This document shows, piece after piece, positions 48,644 through 57,668 of a DNA stretch of 64,000 nucleotides. Position 1 is the stretch's first letter, and each line of letters opens with the position of its first letter. The position numbers were made by a program, and so were the translations under genes. Origin of the DNA: Mycolicibacterium lacusdiani (GTDB taxonomy: Bacteria; Actinomycetota; Actinomycetes; Mycobacteriales; Mycobacteriaceae); assembly GCF_021916785.1 (NCBI RefSeq), contig NZ_JAKCFC010000002.1, positions 558,001-622,000 on the forward strand. Direction: 5' to 3'. The notes under the pieces were generated by a model that ran no database searches, had not been told where the DNA came from, and was given only the letters and a program-made list of their open reading frames with translations.

Positions 48644-50102
48644 GAATGAAACCATTGGCACGCTGACGCCTCGGCGCAAGGCCATCGTCCTGGTCTCCTG
48701 TTGCCTGAGCCTGCTCATCGTGTCGATGGACGCCACCATCGTGAACGTCGCGATCCCGGCGATCCGCGACGACCTGCACGCCTCCTCGTCGCAGCTGCAG
48801 TGGATCGTCGACGTCTACACCCTGGTGCTGGCGTCGCTGCTCATGCTCTCGGGTGCGATGGGCGACCGGTTCGGCAGGCGGCGGGTGTTCCAGATCGGTC
48901 TGACGGTTTTCGCCATCGGGTCGCTGCTGTGCAGCCTCGCCCCCAACATCGAGACGTTGATCGTTGCCCGCCTGCTCCAGGCGATCGGCGGATCCATGCT
49001 CAATCCCGTTGCGCTATCCATCATCTCGCAGGTGTTCACCGGCCGCGTGGAGCGGGCTCGGGCGCTGGGCTTCTGGGGTGCGGTGGTCGGCATCTCGATG
49101 GCTCTCGGCCCGGTCGTGGGCGGTCTGCTGATCGAGACGGTCGGCTGGCGCGCCGTGTTCTGGATCAACCTGCCGATCTGCGCCCTGGCGATCGTGCTGA
49201 CCGCCGTCTTCGTGCCCGAGACCAAGTCGCTGACGATGCGCAACGTCGACCCGATCGGCCAGGCGCTGGCGGTGGTGTTCCTGTTCGGCGTGGTGTTCGC
49301 GCTCATCGAGGGCCCGGGCCTGGGGTGGGCCCATCCGCTGGTGATCGCGATCGCCGTGGTGGCCGCCACCGCGCTGGCCGCGTTCGTCCGCTACGAGGCG
49401 CAACGGCACGACCCGTTCATCGACCTGCGCTTCTTCCGCAGCATCCCGTTCACGGGAGCGACGGTGACCGCGATCTGCGCCTTCGCGGCGTGGGGTGCGT
49501 TCCTGTTCATGATGTCGCTCTACCTGCAGGGCGAACGCGGCTACTCGGCGATGCACACCGGTTTGATCTACCTGCCCATCGCCATTGGCGCACTGGTGTT
49601 CTCGCCCCTGTCCGGCCGCCTGGTGGGCCGCTACGGCGCACGGCCGTCCCTGCTGGCGGCCGGCGTGCTGATCACGACGGCGGCGATCATGCTGACCTTC
49701 CTGACCGCGACGACGCCGGTGTGGGAGCTGATCGTGGTGTTCGCCATCTTCGGCATCGGCTTCTCGATGGTCAACGCGCCCATCACCAATGCCGCGGTGA
49801 GCGGTATGCCCCTGGACCGGGCGGGCGCCGCGTCCGCGGTCACGTCGACGAGTCGTCAGGTGGGCGTGAGCATCGGCGTGGCGCTGTGTGGATCGGTGGC
49901 CGGGGGAGCGCTGTCCGGTAGCGGCATCGACTTCGCGTCCGCGGCGCGGCCACTGTGGTTCGTCTGCGTCGCACTGGGTGTCGTGGTCTTCGGCATCGGC
50001 GTCGTGTCGACGTCACCGCGGGCGCTGCGTTCCGCCGAGCGGCTGGCACCGCTGATCGCGGGCAAGCCGGCGACCGCCGAGGAGGACGCCCGTGTCCGCT
50101 AA
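48642..50102 (+). CDS. MFS multidrug exporter, DHA2 (EmrB/QacA) type
   Basis: 486 residues with about 14 membrane helices. The DHA2 signature VSMDATIVNVAIPAI lies in helix 1, followed by GAMGDRFGRRRVF, and motif C-type GALGPVVGG-like SMALGPVVGGLL. The GTG at 48642 is used. The 3' end overlaps the marR gene by 11 bp, which fits an autoregulated efflux operon. The drug spectrum cannot be predicted. Confidence 0.93.
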   Translation: MNETIGTLTPRRKAIVLVSCCLSLLIVSMDATIVNVAIPAIRDDLHASSSQLQWIVDVYTLVLASLLMLSGAMGDRFGRRRVFQIGLTVFAIGSLLCSLAPNIETLIVARLLQAIGGSMLNPVALSIISQVFTGRVERARALGFWGAVVGISMALGPVVGGLLIETVGWRAVFWINLPICALAIVLTAVFVPETKSLTMRNVDPIGQALAVVFLFGVVFALIEGPGLGWAHPLVIAIAVVAATALAAFVRYEAQRHDPFIDLRFFRSIPFTGATVTAICAFAAWGAFLFMMSLYLQGERGYSAMHTGLIYLPIAIGALVFSPLSGRLVGRYGARPSLLAAGVLITTAAIMLTFLTATTPVWELIVVFAIFGIGFSMVNAPITNAAVSGMPLDRAGAASAVTSTSRQVGVSIGVALCGSVAGGALSGSGIDFASAARPLWFVCVALGVVVFGIGVVSTSPRALRSAERLAPLIAGKPATAEEDARVR

Positions 50103-50511
50103 CCCACTCGCCGACGAGGTGTGGCGCGCGATGGCGGCCGTGGTGTTCGACAACCGTGACGGCTGGAAGCGCGACGTCATCGAGACCTCCGGCCTGCCGT
50201 TCAGCCGCATCCGGGTGCTACGCCGATTGGCGCGAAAGGCCATGTCGCTGCGCGAGATCGCGGAGGTCACGATGATGGATGCCCCGGCCGCGACGGTGGC
50301 GATCAACGATCTGGAGGACCGTGGTCTGGTGGTCCGCACGCCCGATCCGGCCGACCGGCGCTCGAAGCTGGTCTCCCTGACCCAGGCGGGCTGCGACGTC
50401 GTGGCCCGCATCGACCGCGTGGAGGATCCCGCGCCGCCGTCCATCGCCGCGCTGGACGACGACGACCTGCGGGCGCTGCGCGACGTCCTGGCCAAGCTGA
50501 CGGCGCGCTAG
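50092..50511 (+). CDS. MarR family regulator of the exporter operon
   Basis: 139 residues. The winged-helix part reads FSRIRVLRRLARKAMSLREIAEVTMMDAPAATVAINDLEDRGLV, with wing VRTPDPADRRSKLVSLT. The GTG lies inside the last codons of the exporter gene (11-bp overlap), so the two are coupled. Overlapping inverted repeats at 48621-48643 are the likely operator. It converges on an FAD oxidoreductase gene with a 22-bp gap. Confidence 0.9.
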   Translation: MSANPLADEVWRAMAAVVFDNRDGWKRDVIETSGLPFSRIRVLRRLARKAMSLREIAEVTMMDAPAATVAINDLEDRGLVVRTPDPADRRSKLVSLTQAGCDVVARIDRVEDPAPPSIAALDDDDLRALRDVLAKLTAR

Positions 50512-50533
50512 CCCTCGCTCTTCGCGCGAGCGC

Positions 50534-52078
50534 TCATCGAAAGCCCTCCAGCACCGCCATCGCCGCGTTGTGGCCGCCGATGCCCGACACCGCGCCGCCG
50601 CGGCGAGATCCCGACCCGCACAGCATGATTCGATCGTGACCGGTCGCCACGCCCCACCGGCGCGCGGGTGTGTCCAGCGGATCGTCGTCCTCGGTGAATG
50701 GCCACGACAGCCCGCCGTGGAAGATGTGTCCCGCCGTCATGCCCAGGGTGTCCTCCAGGTCGGCCGTGGTCTTGGTCTCGATGCACGGCTCCCCGTGCCC
50801 GTCGGCGAGGATGACGTCCTGGATCGGCTCGGCGAGAACGGCGTTCAGCGACTCCAGCACCGCATCGGTCAGAACCCGGCTCGAAGCCCCGAGGTGGTGC
50901 GGGGTGTGCAGCCCGAACACCGTCAGCGTCTGTGCACCCGAGCGTCGCAGGTCATCGGACAGGATGCTGGGATCGCTCAGCGAATGGCAGTAGATCTCGC
51001 AGGGCAGCGGGTCGGGAATGCCGCCCGCCGCCGCCGCGTCGTAGGCCGAATCCAATTGTGATAGCGCCTCATTGACGTGGAACGTGCCGCCGAACGCCTG
51101 CTCCGGGTGCACGGACTCGTCGCGTAGCCGCGGCAACCGTCGCAGCATCAGGTTGACCTTCAGCTGCGAGCCGGGTGCCGAGTCCGGCGCAGCCTCGCCG
51201 AGCAACCCGGCCAGCACGGTGGGCGTGACGCCTGCGAGCACCACGTCGCCGTGCACCCGGTGCTCGCCCGAGGCGTCGCGGTAGGAGACGTCACCGTCCG
51301 GCGTCACCGCGAAGACCTCTGCGCTGGTGACGATCTCGGCGCCGAACCGGGATGCCGCCGCCTCCAGCGCCCCGCTGACGGCGCCCATGCCGCCGATCGG
51401 CACGTCCCAGTCGCCCGTCCCGCCGCCCACCAGGTGGTAGAGGAAGCAGGCATTCTGAACCAGCGACGATTCGTCGGTGCGGGCGAAGGTGCCGATCAGG
51501 GCGTCGGTCGCCATGACGCCCCGCACGACGTCGTCGGCGACCACCGCCGTGATCGTCTCGCCGATCGGCCGGTCCATCAGCGCCGACCACGTCGCGTCGG
51601 TGCCCGGGTCGCCTGCGGCGAGCGCGCGCGCCTGCGAGCGGGTACGCAATGGTTCGAGTAGCGTCGGCCAAAGTCGGTGCGTCACTTCGGCGCAACGCCG
51701 GTAGAAGTCGGCGAATGCCTCGGCGTCGCGGCCCGCGCCGATCGCGTCGAACGAACTCTGGGCGCCGATGAGCAGGCCGGTGCGGCCGCCGTCGGCGGGG
51801 TTCGGCGTGTACGACGAGTACTGGCGCCGAGCCAGTCGGACGTCGGCACCGAGGTCGTCGACGATCCGTCTGGGTAGCAGGCTGACGAGGTAGGAGTACC
51901 GCGACAGGCGAGCGTCGACGCCGTCGAAGGCGTGGGCCGAGACGGCGGCACCGCCCGCGTGGTCGAGACGTTCGAGCACGCACACCCGCTTGCCCGCGCG
52001 GGCGAGGTAGGCCGCGGCCACCAAGCCGTTGTGGCCGCCACCGACGACGACGGCGTCGTACCGGTCGTGCCGCGTCAT
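50534..52078 (-). CDS. Phytoene-desaturase-like FAD oxidoreductase, Rv0897c-like
   Basis: 514 residues. The FAD motif VVVGGGHNGLVAAAYLARAG is followed by ERLDHAGGAA. The C-terminal carotenoid-desaturase motif reads HDRIMLCGSGSRRGGAVSGIGGHNAAMAVL. Near the middle, VPIGGMGAVSGALEAAASRFGAEIVTSAEV completes the fold. It is probably a carotene- or retinol-type oxidoreductase; the substrate is unknown. The DUF2630 gene starts upstream on the same strand, 13 bp away. Confidence 0.9.
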   Translation of the reverse strand: MTRHDRYDAVVVGGGHNGLVAAAYLARAGKRVCVLERLDHAGGAAVSAHAFDGVDARLSRYSYLVSLLPRRIVDDLGADVRLARRQYSSYTPNPADGGRTGLLIGAQSSFDAIGAGRDAEAFADFYRRCAEVTHRLWPTLLEPLRTRSQARALAAGDPGTDATWSALMDRPIGETITAVVADDVVRGVMATDALIGTFARTDESSLVQNACFLYHLVGGGTGDWDVPIGGMGAVSGALEAAASRFGAEIVTSAEVFAVTPDGDVSYRDASGEHRVHGDVVLAGVTPTVLAGLLGEAAPDSAPGSQLKVNLMLRRLPRLRDESVHPEQAFGGTFHVNEALSQLDSAYDAAAAGGIPDPLPCEIYCHSLSDPSILSDDLRRSGAQTLTVFGLHTPHHLGASSRVLTDAVLESLNAVLAEPIQDVILADGHGEPCIETKTTADLEDTLGMTAGHIFHGGLSWPFTEDDDPLDTPARRWGVATGHDRIMLCGSGSRRGGAVSGIGGHNAAMAVLEGFR

Positions 52079-52091
52079 CCCGGCACCCCGA

Positions 52092-52340
52092 TCAGTTCAG
52101 GTAGCCCTCGACCGTGCCGGGGGGCCGCACGCTGGCGTCGTCGGGGTTCTGGCCCGACTCGCGCAGGGCGCGACGCTGGCGCAGCAGGTCCCAGCACTGG
52201 TCGAGCTGCACCTCGACGGCCTTCAGCCGCTGGTGCTCCTCGGTCTCGTCGATGTCCTTGTGCTGAAGCTTCTCGCGCAGCGTGCGCTCCTCGGCGACCA
52301 GTTCGTCGACGCGGCTCAGAATGTCGTGGTCCTTGTCCAT
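52092..52340 (-). CDS. DUF2630 small protein, Rv0898c-like
   Basis: 82 residues. The sequence is mostly one charged amphipathic helical hairpin (DILSRVDELVAEERTLREKLQHKD, HQRLKAVEVQLDQCWDLLRQRRALRESG), ending PPGTVEGYLN. This is the DUF2630 pattern found across Actinobacteria; the function is unknown. It is the first gene of a likely two-gene unit with the FAD enzyme. Confidence 0.88.
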   Translation of the reverse strand: MDKDHDILSRVDELVAEERTLREKLQHKDIDETEEHQRLKAVEVQLDQCWDLLRQRRALRESGQNPDDASVRPPGTVEGYLN

Positions 52341-52370
52341 CCGTTCAGTCTGCCCGACTACGGTTGAGTC

Positions 52371-52739
52371 GTGGCGAGCGACCAGAAACCTCAGATCGAA
52401 TTCCCCGAAGGCCCCGCGCCCAGCGAGATGGTCATCACCGACGTGGAGGTCGGTGACGGCGCCGAGGCCGTGCCCGGCGGCAACGTCCGGGTGCACTACG
52501 TGGGCGTCGAGTACGACACCGGTGAGGAGTTCGACAGCTCCTGGAACCGTGGCGAGTCCATCGAGTTCCCGCTGCGCGGGCTGATCCAGGGATGGCAGGA
52601 CGGCATCCCCGGCATGCGCGTCGGCGGCAGGCGCAAGCTCGTCATCCCGCCTGCCCAGGCCTACGGCCCGGCCGGCTCTGGACACCGGCTGTCGGGCAAG
52701 ACGCTGATCTTCGTCATCGATCTGCTCGACGTCCGCTAG
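52371..52739 (+). CDS. FKBP-type peptidyl-prolyl isomerase
   Basis: 122 residues, one FKBP domain: GGNVRVHYVGVEYDTGEEFDSSW, IEFPLRGLIQGWQDGIPGMRVGGRRKLVIPPAQAYGP and LIFVIDLLDV. The drug-binding aromatic positions (Tyr of VHYVGV, Phe of EEFDSS, Trp of GWQDG) are kept. No signal peptide is seen, so it is cytosolic. The GTG is 6 bp after TACGGT, a -10-like hexamer, so the transcript may be leaderless. The gene precedes arfA by 12 bp. Confidence 0.93.
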   Translation: MASDQKPQIEFPEGPAPSEMVITDVEVGDGAEAVPGGNVRVHYVGVEYDTGEEFDSSWNRGESIEFPLRGLIQGWQDGIPGMRVGGRRKLVIPPAQAYGPAGSGHRLSGKTLIFVIDLLDVR

Positions 52740-52751
52740 TCGAGGGCGCCC

Positions 52752-53345
52752 GTGTCGGACAGCGGCGAGGACCGCGTCGTCGGCGACTGGCGGCCGGAGT
52801 CGAAGCTCTACCGTAGGCCGCCGGGCATCCGCTGGGTGCTCGGGGCGCTGATCGTTCCGCTGGTGCTCGCGGCGATTGGCTGGGCCGGTTCCAGCGGGTC
52901 GGACGACGCGGCGCAACCGTCGGCCCCGCCGCCGGTGCCCAGTGCCACTGCCGCGCCGGCACCGCCGAGTTCCGCGTCGGCGCCGCCCGCTGGGCCGTTC
53001 GGGGCGTTCTCGATGGCACGCACCGGCAACGGCTACACCCTCGGCGGAGAGATGCCGGAGGACCAGAAGCGTGAACTCGTCGACGCCATCCGCTTCGCGC
53101 TGCCCGGCGCTACGGTCGTCGACCAGATCAAGGTCAACCCGAACGTGCGGGCACCCGACGCCGCGCTGCTCGGCGGGGTGTTCAGCGTGACGCCCGACGT
53201 CACCGGTTTCGACCTCCGGCTGGCGAACGGCACGGTCCGGGTGACCGGCACCGCGCAGTCGGAGAAGCAGAAGGCAGACGTCACGTCCGCGGTCGGCGAC
53301 GCGTGGCCGGGCACGCGGGTCGTCAACGACATCCGAGTCGGCTGA
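52752..53345 (+). CDS. arfA: ArfA/OmpATb-like protein without the OmpA domain
   Basis: 197 residues against 326 in M. tuberculosis Rv0899. The N-terminal membrane helix (LGALIVPLVLAAIGWAG, about 33-49) is followed by an Ala/Pro linker and the BON-like domain (FSMARTGNGYTLGGEMPEDQKRELVDAI, ATVVDQIKVNPNV, VRVTGTAQSEKQKADV, TRVVNDIRV). It ends exactly where the OmpA peptidoglycan-binding domain begins in Rv0899. No remnant of that domain follows; arfB starts 9 bp on. GTG at 52752. Confidence 0.85.
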   Translation: MSDSGEDRVVGDWRPESKLYRRPPGIRWVLGALIVPLVLAAIGWAGSSGSDDAAQPSAPPPVPSATAAPAPPSSASAPPAGPFGAFSMARTGNGYTLGGEMPEDQKRELVDAIRFALPGATVVDQIKVNPNVRAPDAALLGGVFSVTPDVTGFDLRLANGTVRVTGTAQSEKQKADVTSAVGDAWPGTRVVNDIRVG

Positions 53346-53354
53346 GGAGCAGCG

Positions 53355-53510
53355 ATGGACTTCCTGATCCAGTGGATCTGGTACCTGGCGGCGTTCCTGC
53401 TCGGCTCGCTGGCCGCGTGGGTCGTGGCTGCGGTGACCATCGGCTACGTCAGCGAACAGGAGGCGCTCGAGGCCATGCCTGGCGCCCGCGAGCCGAGGGG
53501 CCGCTCGTGA
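53355..53510 (+). CDS. arfB: Small membrane protein ArfB
   Basis: 51 residues (MDFLIQWIWYLAAFLLGSLAAWVVAAV...), very close in size and start to Rv0900 of M. tuberculosis. One membrane helix spans about 5-30, followed by a short acidic tail. It begins 9 bp after arfA, and its stop overlaps the arfC GTG by 2 bp of a 4-bp GTGA. ArfB is needed, with ArfA and ArfC, for acid-stimulated ammonia release in M. tuberculosis; the same is only inferred here. Confidence 0.85.
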   Translation: MDFLIQWIWYLAAFLLGSLAAWVVAAVTIGYVSEQEALEAMPGAREPRGRS

Positions 53511-53920
53511 CCGGACCGAACTGGTGGTTGTTCGCCGTGGCGTTCGTGCTGGGGGCCGCGCTCACGTGGGCGCTGATGGTGCACCGTGTCCGGCGCGAGG
53601 TCCCGATCCACGAGCTCCGCATCAGTGCCGGCGCGGCGATCCTCGACGCCGCGCAACCCAAGCCGCCCACGACGCCGAGGCGGGTCGACGTCACCGGCGA
53701 CTCCCACGAAGCGGAGGAGTCCGACGTCGTCGAGCCCTACGGTCCCGGATCGGTGCGGCTCGCGATCGGCACGGCCGACGCTCCTGTCGGCTACCCCGTC
53801 AAGATCGACGAGGCGGCGACGACCCTGCACGCGCCGGGCAGCGCGGGCTACGAGGACATGGTCGCCGACGTGTTCTTCAGCGACGTCGCGGCCGCCGAGC
53901 GGGCAGGCTTCTCCGGCTAG
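53507..53920 (+). CDS. arfC: ArfC-like membrane protein
   Basis: 137 residues. An N-terminal helix (NWWLFAVAFVLGAALTWALMV) precedes a basic/Pro stretch, then the conserved YGPGSVRLAIGTADAPVGYPVKIDEAATTLHAPGSAGYEDMVADVFFSDVAAAERAGF. The last part matches the Rv0901 C-terminal pattern (YGPGSVRA, YDDTVAQVWF). Shorter than the 175-residue Rv0901. The GTG start overlaps the arfB stop. The stop overlaps the prrB end by 4 bp. Confidence 0.85.
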   Translation: MTGPNWWLFAVAFVLGAALTWALMVHRVRREVPIHELRISAGAAILDAAQPKPPTTPRRVDVTGDSHEAEESDVVEPYGPGSVRLAIGTADAPVGYPVKIDEAATTLHAPGSAGYEDMVADVFFSDVAAAERAGFSG

Positions 53921-55269
53921 GACGGCCCGGGCAGGCGCAGCAGCATCCGCGCCCCGCCCAGCGGACTCGACTCCAATGTCGCCGTCCCGCCGTGCAGTTC
54001 GGCCTGCTGCGCCACCAGCGCCAGCCCCAGTCCCGAACCCGAGTGCGACGCGGTGGAGCCGCGGGAGAACCGGTCGAACACCACGGTGCGCTCCTCCTCG
54101 GGGACGCCGACGCCGTCGTCGTCGACCGCGATCTCGACACCGGCGCGTGAACTGACCGCCGACAACTGCACCCGCGTCGCGCCGCCGTGCTTGACGGCGT
54201 TGGCGATCGCGTTGTCCACGGCGAGCCGCAGACCGACGGGCAGGCCAAGGATGATCACCGTCGGCGCCGGCACCAGCGACACCTCGAGGTCGGGGTAGAC
54301 CCGCATCGCGTCGTGCGCCGCGCGGTCCAGCAGTTCGGTGATGTCGACGGGTACGTGGTCGTCAGACGTGGTCAGCTGCCCCTGGGCCAGCCGCTCGAGC
54401 GCCGCGAGCGTCGCCTCGATGCGCGACTGCGTGCGGACGAGGTCGCCGATGACCTCCTTGCGCTGATCGTCGGACATGTCGAGGGTGTCGAGCACCTCGA
54501 GGTTGGTCCGCATCGCGGTCAGCGGCGTGCGCAGTTCGTGTGACGACACGGCCGCGAAGTCGCGTGCGGACGCCAGCGCGTTCTTGGTGCGGTCCTGCTC
54601 GTCCCAGATCCGTTGAATGAGACCGTTGACGGCCTCCCCGATCTCGACGGCCTCGGTGGCGCCACGCACCTCGACGTCGGGTTCGTCACCGCCCACGTCG
54701 ATGGCCCGCGTCTGCTGCGCCAGCCGTTTCAACGGTCGCACCGCGAACGCGGCCAGCAGCCAGCCCGCCACCGCGGCAGCGCCGATCGCGAACGAGCAGA
54801 TGATGATCACCCGCCGGTGCAGGTTGTTGGTGTCGGAGATCGTCGCGTCATACGTCGCACCAACCGCCACCGACATCGAGGTCGGATCCGGCCCCGGCAC
54901 CGCGATGTCGACGGTCCGCACCCGGTAGCGCACGCCGTTGACGTAGGTGTCGGCATAGCCGGGTTCGAGCTGGGGAAGCACGACGGTCGTGTTCGACGTC
55001 ACCTCGCCGTTCTGGCGGACGGTGATGATGGCGTCCTCGTCGTTCGGCGAGCGCGGGATCTGGTCGAGCCCGCGCGGCAGGAACGGGATCGCGAAGCCTG
55101 CCGCCTCGTCGAGCCTGCGGTCGAGCCGCTCCTTGCGATCGTTGGTGATGCCGATCCACACGATCGCGCCGACGATGCCCACCACGATCGCCGCGGCGAT
55201 GGCCGTCGCGAACGCCACGCGCGTCCGCAGCGACGGAGTGCGCTTGAACGACCGCGAGAAGACGTTCAC
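53917..55269 (-). CDS. prrB: Sensor histidine kinase PrrB
   Basis: 450 residues. Two membrane helices (about 18-41 and 153-176) flank an extracytoplasmic sensor of about 110 residues. HAMP (about 178-228), then the H-box SSHELRTPL with phospho-acceptor His244, N-box DNAIANAVKHGG, and the ATP-binding G-boxes DDDGVGV and GSGLGLAL. It phosphorylates PrrA. The pair is essential in M. tuberculosis and widely conserved in mycobacteria. GTG start at 55269, 9 bp after prrA. Confidence 0.97.
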   Translation of the reverse strand: MNVFSRSFKRTPSLRTRVAFATAIAAAIVVGIVGAIVWIGITNDRKERLDRRLDEAAGFAIPFLPRGLDQIPRSPNDEDAIITVRQNGEVTSNTTVVLPQLEPGYADTYVNGVRYRVRTVDIAVPGPDPTSMSVAVGATYDATISDTNNLHRRVIIICSFAIGAAAVAGWLLAAFAVRPLKRLAQQTRAIDVGGDEPDVEVRGATEAVEIGEAVNGLIQRIWDEQDRTKNALASARDFAAVSSHELRTPLTAMRTNLEVLDTLDMSDDQRKEVIGDLVRTQSRIEATLAALERLAQGQLTTSDDHVPVDITELLDRAAHDAMRVYPDLEVSLVPAPTVIILGLPVGLRLAVDNAIANAVKHGGATRVQLSAVSSRAGVEIAVDDDGVGVPEEERTVVFDRFSRGSTASHSGSGLGLALVAQQAELHGGTATLESSPLGGARMLLRLPGPS

Positions 55270-55278
55270 GCGCCCGCC

Positions 55279-55989
55279 TTACTGCTGCCTGAGCACGAAG
55301 CCCACGCCGCGCACCGTGTGCAATAACCGGGGAGCGCCGCCGGCCTCCAGCTTGCGGCGCAGATACCCGATGAACACGTCGACGACGTTGGTGTCTGCGG
55401 CGAAGTCGTAACCCCAGACCAGCTCCAGCAGCTGTGCCCGCGAGAGCACGGCCGTCTTGTGCTCGGCGAGCACCGCGAGCAGGTCGAACTCGCGCTTGGT
55501 GAGGTCGACGTCGGTGCCGTTGACGCGCGCGCGGCGGCCGGGGATGTCGACCTCGAGCGGCCCCACCGAGATGGTCTCCGAGGAGAACGTGGCCGTCGAT
55601 CCGCGCCTGCGCAGCAGCGCCTTGACCCGCGCCACCAGCTCGGCCAGCACGAACGGCTTCACCAGGTAGTCGTCGGCGCCGGCCTCCAGCCCCGCCACCC
55701 GGTCGTCGACCGAGCTGCGCGCCGACAGCACGCAGACCGGCACGTCGTTGTCCATCGCGCGCAGCGCCGTCACGACGCTGACGCCGTCGAGCACCGGCAT
55801 GTTGATGTCGAGGACGATCGCATCGGGTCGCGTCTCGGTCGCACTGCGCAGCGCCTCGGCGCCGTCCACCGCGGTGAACACCTCGAAACCGGACAGCCGC
55901 AGCCCCCGCTCCAGCGACGCGAGCACGTCGGGATCGTCGTCGACCACGAGTACCCGGGGAGACGAACCACTCCCTGCGCCAGAGTCCAT
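55279..55989 (-). CDS. prrA: Response regulator PrrA
   Basis: 236 residues. The receiver domain has the acidic pocket (VVDDDPD) and phospho-acceptor Asp61 (VLDINMP), Thr/Ser-like switch CVLSARSS and Lys in YLVKPF. The OmpR/PhoB winged helix follows ([37 protein letters not shown]). ATG 55989 ([10 protein letters not shown]) matches the mycobacterial length; longer upstream readings are not supported. The operon reads prrA then prrB. Confidence 0.97.
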   Translation of the reverse strand: MDSGAGSGSSPRVLVVDDDPDVLASLERGLRLSGFEVFTAVDGAEALRSATETRPDAIVLDINMPVLDGVSVVTALRAMDNDVPVCVLSARSSVDDRVAGLEAGADDYLVKPFVLAELVARVKALLRRRGSTATFSSETISVGPLEVDIPGRRARVNGTDVDLTKREFDLLAVLAEHKTAVLSRAQLLELVWGYDFAADTNVVDVFIGYLRRKLEAGGAPRLLHTVRGVGFVLRQQ

Positions 55990-56113
55990 GCGGCCAATCT
56001 TGCCCGATACCCCTCCCACGATGCGGGAGGCGCGTGAACGCCAGGTGACACCAAACCCGAGATCGCGCGCTTGCAACGCAGAAACCACGTCTGCACTGCT
56101 AGCTTCGGCAGTC

Positions 56114-57115
56114 GTGCAACCGAACGCTCCGGGCGTGATCGTCCAGCCCGACGACGGCGTCGAACCGGTCCGGGCGTTCATCGCCTCGGCCACGCACACG
56201 CTGCTGATCAAGCAGTTCACCTTCACCGACGAGACGCTGATCGAGGCCGTCATCGAGCGCAGGCGCGCCGGCGTCGACGTGCGGGTGATGCTGAACGCCA
56301 AGCGATCCGGCGGCGACCGCGCCAACGACGAGACGCATCGACGGTTGGGCGCCGCGGGCATCGACGTCAAGTGGGCGAACCCGTCGTTCTACGTCACCCA
56401 CGAGAAGTCGATCGTCGTCGACGGCACGGCAGCCCTGATCGCGACCTTCAATCTGTGCGAGAAGTACTTCACCCGGACGCGCGACTACGGCGTCGTCACC
56501 GTCGATCCGGCCCAGATCGCCCAGATCACCGAGGTCTTCGACGCCGACTGGAACGAGGCGGACTGGCAGCCGTCGCCCTGCAACGGCCTGCTGTGGAGCA
56601 ACGCGAACTCGCGCCTGCACATGGCCCGCTTCATCGACACGGCCACCAAGCGCATCGACGTGCAGCACCCCAAGTACGTCGACGCGGTGATACTCGACCA
56701 CCTCGCGGCCGCCGCCGACCGCGGCGTCAAGGTGCACGTGCTCTGCGGCGGCAGGCACGGCATCAGCGAGTGGGACGTGCTCGACACGTTCGCCTCGCTG
56801 CGAACGCTGCGCCGGTTCGGGGTGAAGGTGCACAAGCAGAAGAACCTGCGCGTGCACGCCAAGCTGATCATCGTCGACGACCAACGCGCCCTCGTCGGCT
56901 CGATGAACATCGACCGCAGCGCGTTCGACCTCCGTCGCGAACTGGGCATCACGACGTCCGACCCGCTGATCGTCGAGCGCCTCAAGGCCGTCTTCGACGA
57001 GGACTGGGAACTGTCGCACCACTACGCGCCGCCGGACCCGCTGCACCCCGAGTTGCACCACGACGACGACGACGGGTCCGACTTCCCATCGGACTCAACG
57101 CTCGTCCATGAGTGA
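56114..57115 (+). CDS. Phospholipase-D-like / cardiolipin-synthase-like protein
   Basis: 333 residues. Two HKD motifs are present: [18 protein letters not shown] (His96, Lys98) and [20 protein letters not shown] (His248, Lys250), which together make one active site. There is no signal peptide or clear membrane helix, so it is probably cytosolic or a nuclease-like PLD rather than a membrane cardiolipin synthase. A GTG at 56114 begins the conserved part. Its 3' end overlaps the first chromate-transporter gene by 8 bp, suggesting translational coupling. Confidence 0.86.
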   Translation: MQPNAPGVIVQPDDGVEPVRAFIASATHTLLIKQFTFTDETLIEAVIERRRAGVDVRVMLNAKRSGGDRANDETHRRLGAAGIDVKWANPSFYVTHEKSIVVDGTAALIATFNLCEKYFTRTRDYGVVTVDPAQIAQITEVFDADWNEADWQPSPCNGLLWSNANSRLHMARFIDTATKRIDVQHPKYVDAVILDHLAAAADRGVKVHVLCGGRHGISEWDVLDTFASLRTLRRFGVKVHKQKNLRVHAKLIIVDDQRALVGSMNIDRSAFDLRRELGITTSDPLIVERLKAVFDEDWELSHHYAPPDPLHPELHHDDDDGSDFPSDSTLVHE

Positions 57116-57668
57116 GGCCCGGCCACCCTCCCTGTTCGACGTCGCCTGGACGTTCAACCACATCGCGCTGGCCTCCTTCGGGGGCGGACTGTCGGCGTGG
57201 TCGCGGGAGGTGCTCGTCGTCGAGAAGCAGTGGCTGGGGGAGGCGGAGTTCCTCTCGGCGATGACGATGTGCCGCATCCTGCCCGGCGCCAACCAGGTCA
57301 ACATGGCGGTGTTCGTCGGCACCAAGATGCGGGCCGTCCCCGGTGCGGTAGCCGCCGTGCTGGGGCTGTGCCTGGTGCCGCTGGCGATCGTGCTGTTCCT
57401 GTCGTGGCTGTACTTCCGGTTCAAGGAGGTGCCTGCCGTCGCCGGGGTGCTGCACGGTGCGTCCGCCGCGGCGGTCGCGCTGACGGTGGCCATGGTGATC
57501 AAGACCGGTCGCAACTGCCTCACCGGCGTGATCCCGGTCGCTCTGTTCGGACTGGCCTTCGTCCTCAACGGCATCCTGCGCTGGCCGCTGCTGGGCGTGC
57601 TGGCGATCGTCGCGCCGCTGGCTCTGCTGTGGGCCTGGCCCAGGGACCGCTCCGCACCCGCGACGTGA
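57108..57668 (+). CDS. Chromate transporter half, N-terminal type
   Basis: 186 residues with about six membrane helices. The CHR motif is visible: HIALASFGGGLSAWSREVLVVEKQWLGEAEFLSAM, and RILPGANQVNMAVFVG. It is a short-chain CHR protein; these work as pairs of oppositely oriented halves. The ATG overlaps the PLD-like gene by 8 bp and its stop overlaps the second half by 4 bp (GTGA). Chromate/sulfate export is the family role; here it is unproven. Confidence 0.9.
   Translation: MSEARPPSLFDVAWTFNHIALASFGGGLSAWSREVLVVEKQWLGEAEFLSAMTMCRILPGANQVNMAVFVGTKMRAVPGAVAAVLGLCLVPLAIVLFLSWLYFRFKEVPAVAGVLHGASAAAVALTVAMVIKTGRNCLTGVIPVALFGLAFVLNGILRWPLLGVLAIVAPLALLWAWPRDRSAPAT

Noticed and set aside
50514..50532. 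Hairpin between marR and the FAD oxidoreductase
   Set aside because: Only five paired bases (CGCTC/GAGCG) and no T-run; too weak to call a terminator.
53346..53506. Frameshifted OmpA domain after arfA
   Set aside because: Only 9 bp separate arfA from arfB, and no OmpA-like motif appears in any frame.
55990..56370. Extension of prrA upstream
   Set aside because: It would pass through the start of the divergent PLD-like gene; ATG 55989 gives the standard PrrA length.
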